Source of the DNA: a virus | DNA: 37,467 nt | Strand: one strand, 5' to 3' | Virus record (IMG/VR): IMGVR_UViG_3300017949_002507 | Coordinates: 1 to 37,467 of that record | Shown: piece by piece, positions 15,725-24,026 of the stretch | How the letters are laid out: every line of letters starts with the position of its first letter | How positions within the stretch are numbered: the first letter of the stretch is position 1 | Program-made: the position numbers and the translations under genes | The notes under the pieces: model-generated | The model's input: only the letters and a program-made list of their open reading frames with translations | What the model was told of the DNA's origin: nothing | The model's database searches: none

Positions 15725-16875
15725 TATTTTTCCTCTTTTAATAACATTGCTTCTTTGAACGTCTTGGGGAGTTTATCTAATATATGCTCCTGAAACTCCT
15801 CTTTTGTTAGATCGGCTACATCTGCCTTCTCTTCTTGTGTTTTATAAAATCTCTGAATGTCTCTCATCAGTGACTTCGGAATAACTGGTCGATGGATATT
15901 GTATCTCCTGCCACATTTCTTGGCGATTTTTTCTGCTGCCTTTTCTCCAGCATCATCAAAATCTGTGAGTATGACCATATTTTGAATCATGGTTTTCTCC
16001 AAGACCAATAGTTGACTTTCAGAGAGGTCACACCCCATCAGCCCAATGCAATTTTCAGCACCGGATTCGTAACAACGCCAAACATCGCCTTGTCCTTCAA
16101 CTACGAACACAGTCATTATAGTCTCAATTAGCGACTTTGATTGATTAAATCCATAAAAAAGTGAAGAAAAGACACCTTTTGAGGTAGAATTCTTCCATTT
16201 CGGGTATTCATTATTCTCATAAATCTTTCTTCCAGTGCAGCCAGCATATCTTCCGTCTTCGGTGTAAACTGGAACCACTGCCCTAAAAGCCATTGGCTTA
16301 TCCTTGTCCATACAGTCGCCAACATCAAATTTATATAGAGTTTCAGGTTCATAGTATGTCCGTCTCTTTAATATATTTGGATTGGTGAGTTTTCCAGTGT
16401 AATACTGAGATGGAATATCCAGCTTATTGATAATCGTTTCTCTTGAAATATTTGGTAATTCCAGTTCCTTATTTTTCTTTTCAAAAACATCAAAAAGGTT
16501 AGATTTGTTATTATTGTACTTTTTCGAAGACACGGAAAAATCTATATCTCCAACCAAACTTTTTGCACAGTTGATCACCTGTGGAAAAGCGATTTCTTCA
16601 TCATTCAGGCAACTTAATATCCCTTGAATAAATCCGAAAATATTATTGCCGTAGTCGTCATGACATCCACGAGTCCAACATACCCAATTCCCCTTAGCGG
16701 AATCTCCATCGGTAAAAATACACGCTCCAGTTGGATTATCTCCATTATGGACCGGACAGGGAAACACTAGTCTGTTGTGTTCCTCAGTGTATTCTATATG
16801 GAATTTATCTAGAATCTTCTTAGGATCTTCATTAAGAGATTCAGCTATCTTGAATATCTGTTCCTGAGCTATCAT
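15724..16875 (-). CDS. dnaG: DnaG-like primase (CHC2 zinc finger + TOPRIM)
   Basis: About 383 residues from the ATG at 16875 (GAGGG eight bases upstream). Zinc-binding CHC2-type site: FPCPVHNGDNP and WVCWTRGCHDD. TOPRIM: FVVEGQGDVWRC (E) and VILTDFDDAGEKAAE (DxD). It makes RNA primers on ssDNA. The C-terminal helicase-binding domain of host DnaG is short or absent (host DnaG is about 580 residues). It overlaps the helicase gene by 35 nt, the usual primase-helicase pairing. Confidence 0.92.
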   Translation of the reverse strand: MIAQEQIFKIAESLNEDPKKILDKFHIEYTEEHNRLVFPCPVHNGDNPTGACIFTDGDSAKGNWVCWTRGCHDDYGNNIFGFIQGILSCLNDEEIAFPQVINCAKSLVGDIDFSVSSKKYNNNKSNLFDVFEKKNKELELPNISRETIINKLDIPSQYYTGKLTNPNILKRRTYYEPETLYKFDVGDCMDKDKPMAFRAVVPVYTEDGRYAGCTGRKIYENNEYPKWKNSTSKGVFSSLFYGFNQSKSLIETIMTVFVVEGQGDVWRCYESGAENCIGLMGCDLSESQLLVLEKTMIQNMVILTDFDDAGEKAAEKIAKKCGRRYNIHRPVIPKSLMRDIQRFYKTQEEKADVADLTKEEFQEHILDKLPKTFKEAMLLKEEK

Positions 16876-18277
16876 TCTCAAATCCCTCGGAGTTCTTTAA
16901 GTAAAAATCTCTTGTTTCCAACTCTTTTACAGTAGCAATATTAAACTTGTAATTGAAGTTTATGTAATCGCTTCCTTCTAGTCCAGCACCGTGTCTAGCG
17001 ACAATGGGAACCAATTTCCTATTTCCTCTATCGGGACCATCATTCGCTACTTCTTCCTCACTCTTTTCCTTTAATATACTGAAACTGGTACAAGTTTTGA
17101 GAATACCATCGCTTCCAGCAACAACATCTGTAGATTCTCTTGTAATACCATCTCTATTCAATTGAATAAAAGATACGATTGGAACATCATATTTAACAGC
17201 AAAGTTGTGAAGGTCCATCATACTAAAGGCTAGTAACTGGTATTCCTTCATGCTATCATTGATTTCGCCATGATCGGTTACTTTGAAATAGTCATATATG
17301 ATTACACAATCATTAACTCGACCTGTTTCATCGAATCCAACATCACGATAAATAAAGTTTCTAATGATACCTAGAATTGTGGCAAACTTTGTTCCAGAAA
17401 CGTTAACGTATTTGTAGTTCATTTCTTTGAATTTTTTAGCTGCCTCTCTGACTCTTCTTGTTTCTTCTGGGTCTTTAATATACTTTCCGGTTGATATCTT
17501 CTCAATATCTACACCGCTAAGACAAGAAATCATTCTGTCATTATGATCATCTTTCCCCATCTCAGTATCGACGATAAGAGTAGGAATGTCGCGAGAAGCT
17601 ATATTCATGCATAGAGCATCAGCAGTAAAACTTTTACCGACCTTCATTCTCGCTCCGATAAGATCAACACATTTCCTTCTGAGTCCACCACCAATTGCCT
17701 TATCAAACCACTTCCATCCGGTGGAGATACCAATCATATCTACCGGATTAGCTTCTTTTTCGGCAAGGTATTCATCGATACTATCTGCGGGACGGATAGC
17801 CTTATTATCAGATTCTTTATATATTTGCGAAGTAAAATCAAGAACTGGAGTCTCAATCAAATTAATGATATCGAGAATTGGCTCGCTACCGCTAACGTCA
17901 GATAAAGCCTGCTTAATTCTATCTGCTAAAACAGCACCCTTATTCGCAAAGAGTAGCTTTGTTAGTTTAGATGCTTGAACTTCTGCATTTGCACGAGTGA
18001 TTGGCATAGAAAAAAGAGATCGGATAAAACCAATCTCTTCATCATTTGCAATCTCTTCATAAAAGCCAAGTTCTGTTGCAGTAGATAATATAGACGTTAA
18101 ATCAATCTCTTCTGAATTTTGAAAAATCTTATCAAAACATTTGAATAGCCTTTGGTTATTAACGTCATAAAAGGCTTGTGGTTCTATATAATCTATCTCA
18201 TAGAAGAAATCTACCCCGTACTGGCATAGTCCAGCCAATACTGCATTTTCTGCTGCTGTGTTTTTCAACTCTGTCAT
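16841..18277 (-). CDS. dnaB: Replicative DnaB-like helicase
   Basis: About 478 residues. N-terminal DnaB domain: ENAVLAGLCQYGVDFFYEID and EPQAFYDVNNQRLFKCF. RecA-like ATPase: Walker A GARMKVGKSF (about 208-217), LIVDTEMGKDDHNDRM, VIIYDYFKVTDHGE as Walker B region, and IVSFIQLNRDG (motif H4). A hexameric 5'-3' helicase for the phage fork. I prefer the ATG at 18277, just past the upstream stop at 18280, with GGGGTG upstream. A TTG at 18292 is the longer alternative. Confidence 0.93.
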   Translation of the reverse strand: MTELKNTAAENAVLAGLCQYGVDFFYEIDYIEPQAFYDVNNQRLFKCFDKIFQNSEEIDLTSILSTATELGFYEEIANDEEIGFIRSLFSMPITRANAEVQASKLTKLLFANKGAVLADRIKQALSDVSGSEPILDIINLIETPVLDFTSQIYKESDNKAIRPADSIDEYLAEKEANPVDMIGISTGWKWFDKAIGGGLRRKCVDLIGARMKVGKSFTADALCMNIASRDIPTLIVDTEMGKDDHNDRMISCLSGVDIEKISTGKYIKDPEETRRVREAAKKFKEMNYKYVNVSGTKFATILGIIRNFIYRDVGFDETGRVNDCVIIYDYFKVTDHGEINDSMKEYQLLAFSMMDLHNFAVKYDVPIVSFIQLNRDGITRESTDVVAGSDGILKTCTSFSILKEKSEEEVANDGPDRGNRKLVPIVARHGAGLEGSDYINFNYKFNIATVKELETRDFYLKNSEGFENDSSGTDIQDS

Positions 18278-18279
18278 TT

Positions 18280-18810
18280 TCACCCCAAACAATCATTACA
18301 CTTCGTTCCGTAATCTTCACCAATATAAAGTTCCTGAGGAATCTCAAAAGGACTTCCACAATCGGTACATTTTACTCTAATATTTTTTGCCTTCGGTTTT
18401 TTAATCGGCTTGCTTTCAGCTTTATGCTTTTGATGATCCTCGTCCCTTCCTATAGAATTATAGTCTTTAGGATTGAACATATTTGGTCTATTTTCAGAAA
18501 TTACCGATCTTGATTCCCTTGTTCTGATGGGGTCGTTGAAATCATTTGCGTAATAATCGGTATCGACTTCATCAGTTTCGACTCTCATTTCATGATAGAC
18601 TTTTTTATCAACAAGAAGATCTTCCAGAATTGATAATAGGTCATCATCCGGTTCTCCACCATCTTCAGGAATTAGCTTAAAAATCTTATTGCAGATTTTG
18701 CTAGCCTGTTCTCTTGACTCTTCCGGCACTAGCGAGATTCCGATATCAATGAATTCATTATCGCCTAGTTTACACCCTTTTTTTATCAAATTAAGTATCT
18801 TCTCTTTCAT
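18280..18810 (-). CDS. Hypothetical protein with C-terminal zinc ribbon
   Basis: 176 residues. N-terminus MKEKILNLIKKGCKLGD is helical; the middle is rich in charged and proline residues (KAESKPIKKPKAK); the C-terminus has CTDCGSPFEIPQEL...CNDCLG, a classic two-knuckle zinc ribbon. It lies directly upstream of the helicase gene (2 nt apart). A DNA-binding helper such as a helicase loader would fit the position, but this is inference. Confidence 0.72.
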   Translation of the reverse strand: MKEKILNLIKKGCKLGDNEFIDIGISLVPEESREQASKICNKIFKLIPEDGGEPDDDLLSILEDLLVDKKVYHEMRVETDEVDTDYYANDFNDPIRTRESRSVISENRPNMFNPKDYNSIGRDEDHQKHKAESKPIKKPKAKNIRVKCTDCGSPFEIPQELYIGEDYGTKCNDCLG

Positions 18811-19316
18811 GATTTATTTCTTCCTATTTGTTCTAATGTATTTGCCATTTTCTCTATCGGATAAATTGTTTTCTCAATACTTTTTACCCTACTCAAAGAA
18901 TTTGTCTTGAGCTTGAAAATTTCCTTAGCAAGTGGATTTTCTTTAACCGCAGAATAAAACTTCTGCTCCCATTTAGTATATCCATCGCCATAGTCATTAA
19001 TTTTATCACTAACTATGTAGTAGATGCTCTCGTTTGCCCAATCCAAAATAGACTGCTCTTTCCCTAGTATACCATAGAGATATTGAACGTACCTATGGAG
19101 AAAATATGCGGCATAATTAACTTCGTTAGAGTTCATGCTACGAATTTTATCGTAAGGCATATTCATGTATCTCTTAACTTCGTCTTTATTTTTATCGTTG
19201 AAGTCACAGTTGTATACATTGTTTAGGTCTTTCCACTCTTGTATCTTTAAGAGGAATTCCTTGACCGTTTCGTTGTCAGTATAGTCTTCATATTTAATGT
19301 TCGGATCTATTATCAA
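18807..19316 (-). CDS. Hypothetical protein
   Basis: About 169 residues from the TTG at 19316, which overlaps the upstream TGA and has AGAGG seven bases before it; a TTG at 19331 is also possible. Mostly helical, with aromatic-rich NYAAYFLHRYVQYLYGILG and a charged C-terminus. No motif recognised. Overlaps the zinc-ribbon gene by 4 nt. Confidence 0.65.
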   Translation of the reverse strand: MIIDPNIKYEDYTDNETVKEFLLKIQEWKDLNNVYNCDFNDKNKDEVKRYMNMPYDKIRSMNSNEVNYAAYFLHRYVQYLYGILGKEQSILDWANESIYYIVSDKINDYGDGYTKWEQKFYSAVKENPLAKEIFKLKTNSLSRVKSIEKTIYPIEKMANTLEQIGRNKS

Positions 19317-19714
19317 AATTTTCCTCTCCAATCTTCCTCATCTTCATTGTAGGCAAACTCAATAAAGGTTATTCCATTATTTTCGCACCATTCCTTTTTT
19401 TTCTTATCTCTAGCCTGTGCTAAAAGAAAATCCTTTTTGGAATCGAAGAAATGAGAATTAAATTTGAAATGTTGTTCCCCATGTGCTTCTACTACAATTC
19501 TCTCTACCGGCAAAAAGAAGTCTGCCGTTAAGCATTTTATTCTACCAGTTTTTGATCCGGGTAAAGTAACCTCTTGGAGAATATTTGAGTATGGAAAAAT
19601 TTCCCTTAAAAAGTCGTAAGCTTTTTCATGTAACTTGGACCTCTTTGAAACTGAGGATTGCTTGCTTGATGGAGTAAAAGAATATTCACGACCGTCAAAT
19701 CCTACAACCTTCAT
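19313..19714 (-). CDS. Vsr/DUF559-like PD-(D/E)XK endonuclease
   Basis: 133 residues. KLHEKAYDFLREIFP, then LTADFFLPVERIVVEAHGEQ (D ... E-x-H/Q pattern) and CENNGITFIEFAYNED. This order (E helix, D strand, E-x-H, and a strand preceding WC-x-x-x-G) is that of the Vsr/DUF559/MTH1-like nuclease fold. Catalytic residues D and E-H are in place. Overlap with RecA (4 nt) suggests a recombination nuclease. It could equally be a mobile-type nuclease; the small size fits either. Confidence 0.65.
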   Translation of the reverse strand: MKVVGFDGREYSFTPSSKQSSVSKRSKLHEKAYDFLREIFPYSNILQEVTLPGSKTGRIKCLTADFFLPVERIVVEAHGEQHFKFNSHFFDSKKDFLLAQARDKKKKEWCENNGITFIEFAYNEDEEDWRGKF

Positions 19715-20775
19715 ACTAATTCCTTAATTTGAGATTTTATGTTCTCTATGTAGTCTGGGTTTTCATCAATCCAGTCGAGAAAATTGGAGAGACCTTGAAT
19801 CTTCTCCCCTTCTTCGCCAAATGGTTTGTACCAACTCCCAGAAATATCTATTATACCAAAATCTGCGGCAATGTCAATAGCTTCTTTGGTTTCATCCATT
19901 CCAATTCCATATCTCAGCCAATTATCGGTCTTTTTAATGGTAGATGCCATCGATGACTTATCTATTGACCAGTGAATTTGTTGTCCGATATGGTCTGGAT
20001 CTGAATCGCTCTTTTTCCATCTGGTAATATAATCTGCCTTGAGAATAGTATCGGCAGCGTACCTGATCTTTTTACCGCAATCTGGTATCTTCCTACCTCT
20101 ACCATTTGGACTGGTATCGGTAATCAAGTGGGTAATAATAATCAATGTGATATTGTTATCTGGAATTATTTGACAAAACTTCTTGCACCATAAAGCCAGT
20201 AATCGCGGAAGAGAATTTCGAGTTGCCTTAATATCCTCATCCAACTCCCCTTGAGGAATAAGCGTTGAACTGGAATCCAAGATTACCATAGCCCCCTTAT
20301 TGGCAGGATCACCCATAATTGATATACTGGAATCCAAAAAAACTTCTGCTGGAATAATTTTGCCTTCAGGATCTTTTTGAATAACCTTTAGCTTGTCTGG
20401 GATAAGACCCTTGATTCCCGAAAAATGCTTCTCATCAAGTCTAGCTTCCGAATTAAAGTAAAATACTGGTCTACCAGTAGTTCCATCGGACTGAATAAAA
20501 GTTTCATCATTCTGATGCTTCGCTGCCATGTGTAAAGCGAGGGTCGTCTTTCCGCATCCCTCATCTCCACTAATAATAGTAACGGTTCCTTCTTTTATTC
20601 CACCTCCAAGTGCCATATCTAACGATGGAGTGATACTAAGTAACTTATGATTTCTTCTCGTCTCTAATACGTCTAGTCCAGAATAAATTATCTTACCATA
20701 TTCCTTTTTATACTTATCATCCAACACCTTCAAGTAAGCAGGTAGTGGTATACTCTTTGACTTCTTTTTCGCCAT
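19711..20775 (-). CDS. uvsX: RecA/UvsX-like recombinase
   Basis: 354 residues, RecA core. Walker A GDEGCGKTTLA (about 71-81), preceded by ITPSLDMALGGGIKEGTVT as in RecA. Walker B MVILDSSSTLIPQGELDEDI. Later IIITHLITDTSPNGRGR corresponds to the ssDNA-binding loop 2 region. Strand exchange and repair for the phage fork. Shorter than UvsX (about 390). ATG at 20775 with GAGGCT upstream. Named by domain; it could be called RecA or UvsX. Confidence 0.88.
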   Translation of the reverse strand: MAKKKSKSIPLPAYLKVLDDKYKKEYGKIIYSGLDVLETRRNHKLLSITPSLDMALGGGIKEGTVTIISGDEGCGKTTLALHMAAKHQNDETFIQSDGTTGRPVFYFNSEARLDEKHFSGIKGLIPDKLKVIQKDPEGKIIPAEVFLDSSISIMGDPANKGAMVILDSSSTLIPQGELDEDIKATRNSLPRLLALWCKKFCQIIPDNNITLIIITHLITDTSPNGRGRKIPDCGKKIRYAADTILKADYITRWKKSDSDPDHIGQQIHWSIDKSSMASTIKKTDNWLRYGIGMDETKEAIDIAADFGIIDISGSWYKPFGEEGEKIQGLSNFLDWIDENPDYIENIKSQIKELV

Positions 20776-21210
20776 TTATTTTAGCCTCGAAAAAACTGAT
20801 TTATTTTTCCTCTTTACGTTGCTAGCGTCTGTCTCTGCCTCTTTTGGTTTTTCAACCTTTTCTAAACTCTTTTTTTCTTGCTCAATCTCTTTATCGACAA
20901 ACCACTTATGCTTTTTCAATTTATCAGGAAGAGTCTTAATCCCTAAAGACGGAATCCATTTGTTCTTCTTAATATAGGATATTACAGTTCTCTCGCCAAA
21001 CTTTTTTATTAAACGATTAGCACAAACGACTTGCCAACTATAGGTTTTTTTCCACTTTTTTGTGTTCCAAAACTTATGAGCAAGTGACCCCTCGTTATTC
21101 TTTTCTGCCATCCTAAAGCACATAGTTTCAGCCAGCCATTGTGCTGCGGTACAGTATTCTCCAGACGAGGGGGATTTATATTTAGATTTTTCAGATCGCT
21201 CTTTAGCCAT
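20776..21210 (-). CDS. Hypothetical basic protein
   Basis: 144 residues, basic (many K/R), MAKERSEKSKYKSPSSGEYC at the start. KWKKTYSWQVVCANRLIKKF and a helical C-terminus with SLEKVEKPKEAETDASN. No known motif. Ends exactly one base before the recombinase gene and overlaps its upstream neighbour by 8 nt. Confidence 0.68.
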   Translation of the reverse strand: MAKERSEKSKYKSPSSGEYCTAAQWLAETMCFRMAEKNNEGSLAHKFWNTKKWKKTYSWQVVCANRLIKKFGERTVISYIKKNKWIPSLGIKTLPDKLKKHKWFVDKEIEQEKKSLEKVEKPKEAETDASNVKRKNKSVFSRLK

Positions 21211-21724
21211 TAAGGAGTTCTTTCACTTTCTCTTTCTTTTTGCTTCCAACTTTGAAAAGCATTTCACTAACGTTTTCCTCAGTAGGAATCCTTTTCTGCT
21301 CGAAATCTTCAAATTGATTATGGGGCCAAGAATATTTGACAACATCTATCTCATTTCCTTCTTCGTTCAAAACCCCTACTAATAGGTTTTGGAAAGCTTG
21401 AGAATGTCCAGTTTCCATATCTTGACTTCTTGAAAATCCTCTCTTTACAAATATTCCGTCTGCCCCATCTGGATCTTCAAATAAAACATCCTCAGGAGCA
21501 CCCATGCAAATCACTTGAACCTTTGTAACTGATAGATTTTTTTCGTTACAATATTCTCTCAAGCGATTCCAAGGCTTTTTATCCTCAGGTTCTTCTCCAT
21601 TGACACTATACCTATCAGGATCTCCCCAAACAATTGTTCCATCAGTAAGAGTTATCTTCCAAGTCATCTTTGTGCTTCTGATTAACTCTCTGATATACTC
21701 GTCCTTTTCGACACATACGTTCAT
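21203..21724 (-). CDS. Hypothetical protein
   Basis: 173 residues. MTWKITLTDGTIVWGDPDRY looks like a beta-hairpin start; the rest has VQVICMGAPEDVLFEDPDG and a basic C-terminus. No motif recognised. ATGA overlap with the upstream gene. Confidence 0.68.
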   Translation of the reverse strand: MNVCVEKDEYIRELIRSTKMTWKITLTDGTIVWGDPDRYSVNGEEPEDKKPWNRLREYCNEKNLSVTKVQVICMGAPEDVLFEDPDGADGIFVKRGFSRSQDMETGHSQAFQNLLVGVLNEEGNEIDVVKYSWPHNQFEDFEQKRIPTEENVSEMLFKVGSKKKEKVKELLNG

Positions 21725-22110
21725 TGATCTTTCCTTATTTTTTGTACGTTAGCAGCATATTTTCCCATTTTAGGTTTAGAAGATCTTTTCTTATTAATCT
21801 CATCGGTGTACTGCGATGCCATAGGAGTTCCAACAGTCGCTCCCTTCTGAGAAGGATAAATCTGTTGCATATGATCTCTTTTGATCTTTTCCATTTCTTG
21901 ATTTACCTGCGAAACTTCTTCAACTTCATCCTCAGAAGAAACTACAAGTCCAAGATCTTTGAGTTCTTGATAATACTTAAGTAGGATATCTTCTGTACGA
22001 TCCATATCCTCTGCCAACGCTGAAGCCTGATCTTCGAAATCTTCGGAAGATTTAACAGTGTCTAATACCTGCTGTTTCTCTTCAATTGATAATGCACCTC
22101 TTTTAGCCAT
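21721..22110 (-). CDS. Hypothetical helical protein
   Basis: 129 residues from the ATG at 22110 (AGGAG six bases upstream, just past the upstream TGA); ATG at 22116 is too close to the ribosome binding site. ALSIEEKQQVLDTVKSSEDF and EDMDRTEDILLKYYQELKDL look like a helix-turn-helix pair, and the C-terminus is basic (KKRSSKPKMGKY). It could be a small DNA-binding protein, but I cannot assign a family. Confidence 0.65.
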   Translation of the reverse strand: MAKRGALSIEEKQQVLDTVKSSEDFEDQASALAEDMDRTEDILLKYYQELKDLGLVVSSEDEVEEVSQVNQEMEKIKRDHMQQIYPSQKGATVGTPMASQYTDEINKKRSSKPKMGKYAANVQKIRKDQ

Positions 22111-22112
22111 AT

Positions 22113-22463
22113 TCATCTCCTCTGGTTAATGTCTTCTCTTTTTGCTTTAATTAAATAGATATCTTTTCTTGTTTTAAGATATTCAAAATACAAATCAAAC
22201 ACTTCCTTATCTACCTTTTTGTAAGGATATAGTTGAATTGTTGACTTGGTAATTTGTCTGACCCCGTAGGGATCATAGATATCTCCTTCACTTTTTCTCA
22301 AATAAAATGTATACTTTTCTTCTCCATCCTTTTTAACTGCTGACAATTTAGCTACAGCAGTAAAATCGTCATCAACGATCTCTCTGTTTTTATTATAGTA
22401 AAAAACGGCAGACTCTTCATCAGGACGGAAAGATTTTGCCTTTTCTGACACAGATTCACTCAT
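22113..22463 (-). CDS. Hypothetical protein
   Basis: 116 residues, MSESVSEKAKSFRPDEESAV at the start, then a beta-rich segment (TAVAKLSAVKKDGEEKYTFY) and a helical C-terminus rich in Y/K. No motif recognised. Overlaps the next gene by 8 nt. Confidence 0.62.
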   Translation of the reverse strand: MSESVSEKAKSFRPDEESAVFYYNKNREIVDDDFTAVAKLSAVKKDGEEKYTFYLRKSEGDIYDPYGVRQITKSTIQLYPYKKVDKEVFDLYFEYLKTRKDIYLIKAKREDINQRR

Positions 22464-22671
22464 TTAGTTTCTCCAATTTTTCTTTTAGGTTCTCAATACA
22501 CTTTTTCTGGTTGAATCCCTCAACTTTCATGGAAGCTTTTGTTGTGATTCCATGTTCCCTCATCTCGTCCATTGTCATTATAGTAGGATGAAGAGATCCA
22601 TCAGAAAGTTTTTGGTGTATTTTGATGTCAAACGTAATAATTGCACAATGCGGTGCGGTTGTATCTGTCAT
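22456..22671 (-). CDS. Hypothetical small protein
   Basis: 71 residues, MTDTTAPHCAIITFDIKIHQ at the start. Strong ribosome binding site AAGGAG eight bases before the ATG. The 57-nt gap upstream (22672-22728) may hold a promoter: TTGCTA, 17 bp, TACTAA on the minus strand, a weak match. No function recognised. Confidence 0.65.
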   Translation of the reverse strand: MTDTTAPHCAIITFDIKIHQKLSDGSLHPTIMTMDEMREHGITTKASMKVEGFNQKKCIENLKEKLEKLNE

Positions 22672-22728
22672 TTTCGTACTCCTTAGTACACATTTAAAAT
22701 AGGTTTAGCAAGTAAAAAAGGGGGAATT

Positions 22729-22923
22729 TTAGAAATCACCCATAAAATCGTACCTCATATCCCAAGAAACGCAACATTTTGTGCATGTAAGTACTTGATA
22801 GGGTGTTCCTCCTAATTTTATTCCTTTATCTGCTGTAATATGCTTTGTATCGTTACAATGGGGGCAAATAGGTAGTTGAGTAGATAAACAACTAGGAGGG
22901 AGATTAAGGTAATTTTCCTTCAT
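22729..22923 (-). CDS. Small zinc-ribbon protein
   Basis: 64 residues with CPHCNDTKHITADKG and CTKCCVSWD, two CxxC knuckles of a zinc ribbon as in nucleic-acid-binding or transcription proteins. Overlaps the FmdB-like gene by 20 nt. Confidence 0.72.
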   Translation of the reverse strand: MKENYLNLPPSCLSTQLPICPHCNDTKHITADKGIKLGGTPYQVLTCTKCCVSWDMRYDFMGDF

Positions 22924-23236
22924 GGATATACGTTTCCTTCTGTTTTGGGGTAAGGCTTGCTAATTTATATTGATGCCTCATTTCCTCTCTCGCTTGATTC
23001 TTAGCGGCACTTCCATCAGCAATCATTCTATCTTCTTTTTCATATCTACCCATTTTTTTCGTATTAGCGTCTGCAAGAGCACCGATAGTCGATGGATCTC
23101 CCTTTACTGAATTAGCAGATAAAAGCAACGTCGCTTTTTTGTCACATTCAGGACACTTGACTTTATTTCTCTCATTTATTTTGGCGAGTTCTTCAAAGTC
23201 TCCACAATTCTCGCATCTGTAATCATAAAAAGGCAT
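22904..23236 (-). CDS. FmdB-family zinc-ribbon protein
   Basis: 110 residues. N-terminus MPFYDYRCENCGDFEELAKI and KCPECDKKATLLLS match the FmdB/CxxC zinc ribbon (Y-x-Y-x-CxxCG ... CPxC). The rest is a basic tail with a helix (EMRHQYKLASLTPKQKE). Phages often carry this family as small DNA- or RNA-associated proteins. Strong AAGGAG ribosome binding site upstream; first gene after the 23289-23319 terminator. Confidence 0.82.
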   Translation of the reverse strand: MPFYDYRCENCGDFEELAKINERNKVKCPECDKKATLLLSANSVKGDPSTIGALADANTKKMGRYEKEDRMIADGSAAKNQAREEMRHQYKLASLTPKQKETYIHEGKLP

Positions 23237-23288
23237 CAGGATATTTCTCCTTTACAACTTTATCTTCAATATTCATTACAATCTCCAC

Positions 23289-23319
23289 AAAAAAAACCCG
23301 CCCTTAGAAAGAACGGGTT
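23289..23319 (-). terminator. Intrinsic terminator after phoH
   Basis: Minus-strand stem of 11 bp (23309-23319 with 23295-23305, two G-U pairs), 3-nt loop (23306-23308), then a U8 tract whose last pairs share the stem base (23289-23296). Strong terminator form. A consensus-like promoter sits directly upstream of it. Confidence 0.9.
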
Positions 23320-23326
23320 CGTATAC

Positions 23327-23355
23327 ATTATAGTCGGCTCGTAAACCTTTTTCAA
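23327..23355 (-). promoter_or_regulatory. Sigma-70-type promoter directly before a terminator hairpin
   Basis: Minus strand: TTGAAA (23350-23355), 17-bp spacer, TATAAT (23327-23332). The start point would fall at about 23319-23320, so the hairpin of the terminator would form the very 5' end of the transcript leading to the FmdB-like gene and those beyond. Confidence 0.65.
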
Positions 23356-24026
23356 AGAAAATCGATAATTTTCCCCACAATACCGCTTCTCACGATATCT
23401 TCCCTTGTTAATTCAACGTGAGAGACGCCCTCTACGTGATTTATTCTACCGATAGCCTTCTCAAGACCACTGTCTTCTTTTATTAAATCGACTTGGGTAG
23501 TGTCGCCACTCAAAACAGCAACTGAGTTCATCCCGATCCTAGTCAAGAAGTTTTTGATCTGACCATATTCTGCATTTTGTGCTTCATCTAGAATCATGAA
23601 AGTATTATGATAGTTTCGGCCTCTCATTGTTTCAAGTGGACATATCTTAATAATTCCTCGATCTTGAAAATCCCTTAATTGATTAAACGTTAGATACAAT
23701 CCAAGTTCTTCTAAAATAGGTTCAAGATAAGGGTGAATTTTTTGCTTTTCGTCTCCGGGTAAAAAACCAAGTTTTCTACCACACTCCACAATCGGTCTCG
23801 TGATAAGTATCCTTGATATATTTATTTCAGGATCTAAAAGATATTCACATGCGGTTCCTGCGGATATCGTTGTCTTTCCGGTTCCTGCTGGTCCAGTACA
23901 AAACACAATTTCTGAACTATCGATAGCATCTATAAAATCTTCCTGCCCTTTTGTTTTTGCTGTTACTTTTCCTCTACTTGGTTTTTCGTCTGACTTTCTA
24001 TACTTCTTATTTTTACGATTTGTCAT
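23352..24026 (-). CDS. phoH: PhoH-like ATPase
   Basis: 224 residues. Walker A FCTGPAGTGKTTISAG, then ILITRPIVECGRKLGFLPGD, FMILDEAQNAEYGQIKNF (Walker B with DEAQN), and VAVLSGDTTQVDL, all standard for PhoH. Common in marine and other large phages; the exact phage role is unsettled (RNA metabolism, phosphate response). Start overlaps the upstream stop as TAATG. Its stop lies at 23352, overlapping the -35 box of the next promoter. Confidence 0.93.
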   Translation of the reverse strand: MTNRKNKKYRKSDEKPSRGKVTAKTKGQEDFIDAIDSSEIVFCTGPAGTGKTTISAGTACEYLLDPEINISRILITRPIVECGRKLGFLPGDEKQKIHPYLEPILEELGLYLTFNQLRDFQDRGIIKICPLETMRGRNYHNTFMILDEAQNAEYGQIKNFLTRIGMNSVAVLSGDTTQVDLIKEDSGLEKAIGRINHVEGVSHVELTREDIVRSGIVGKIIDFL

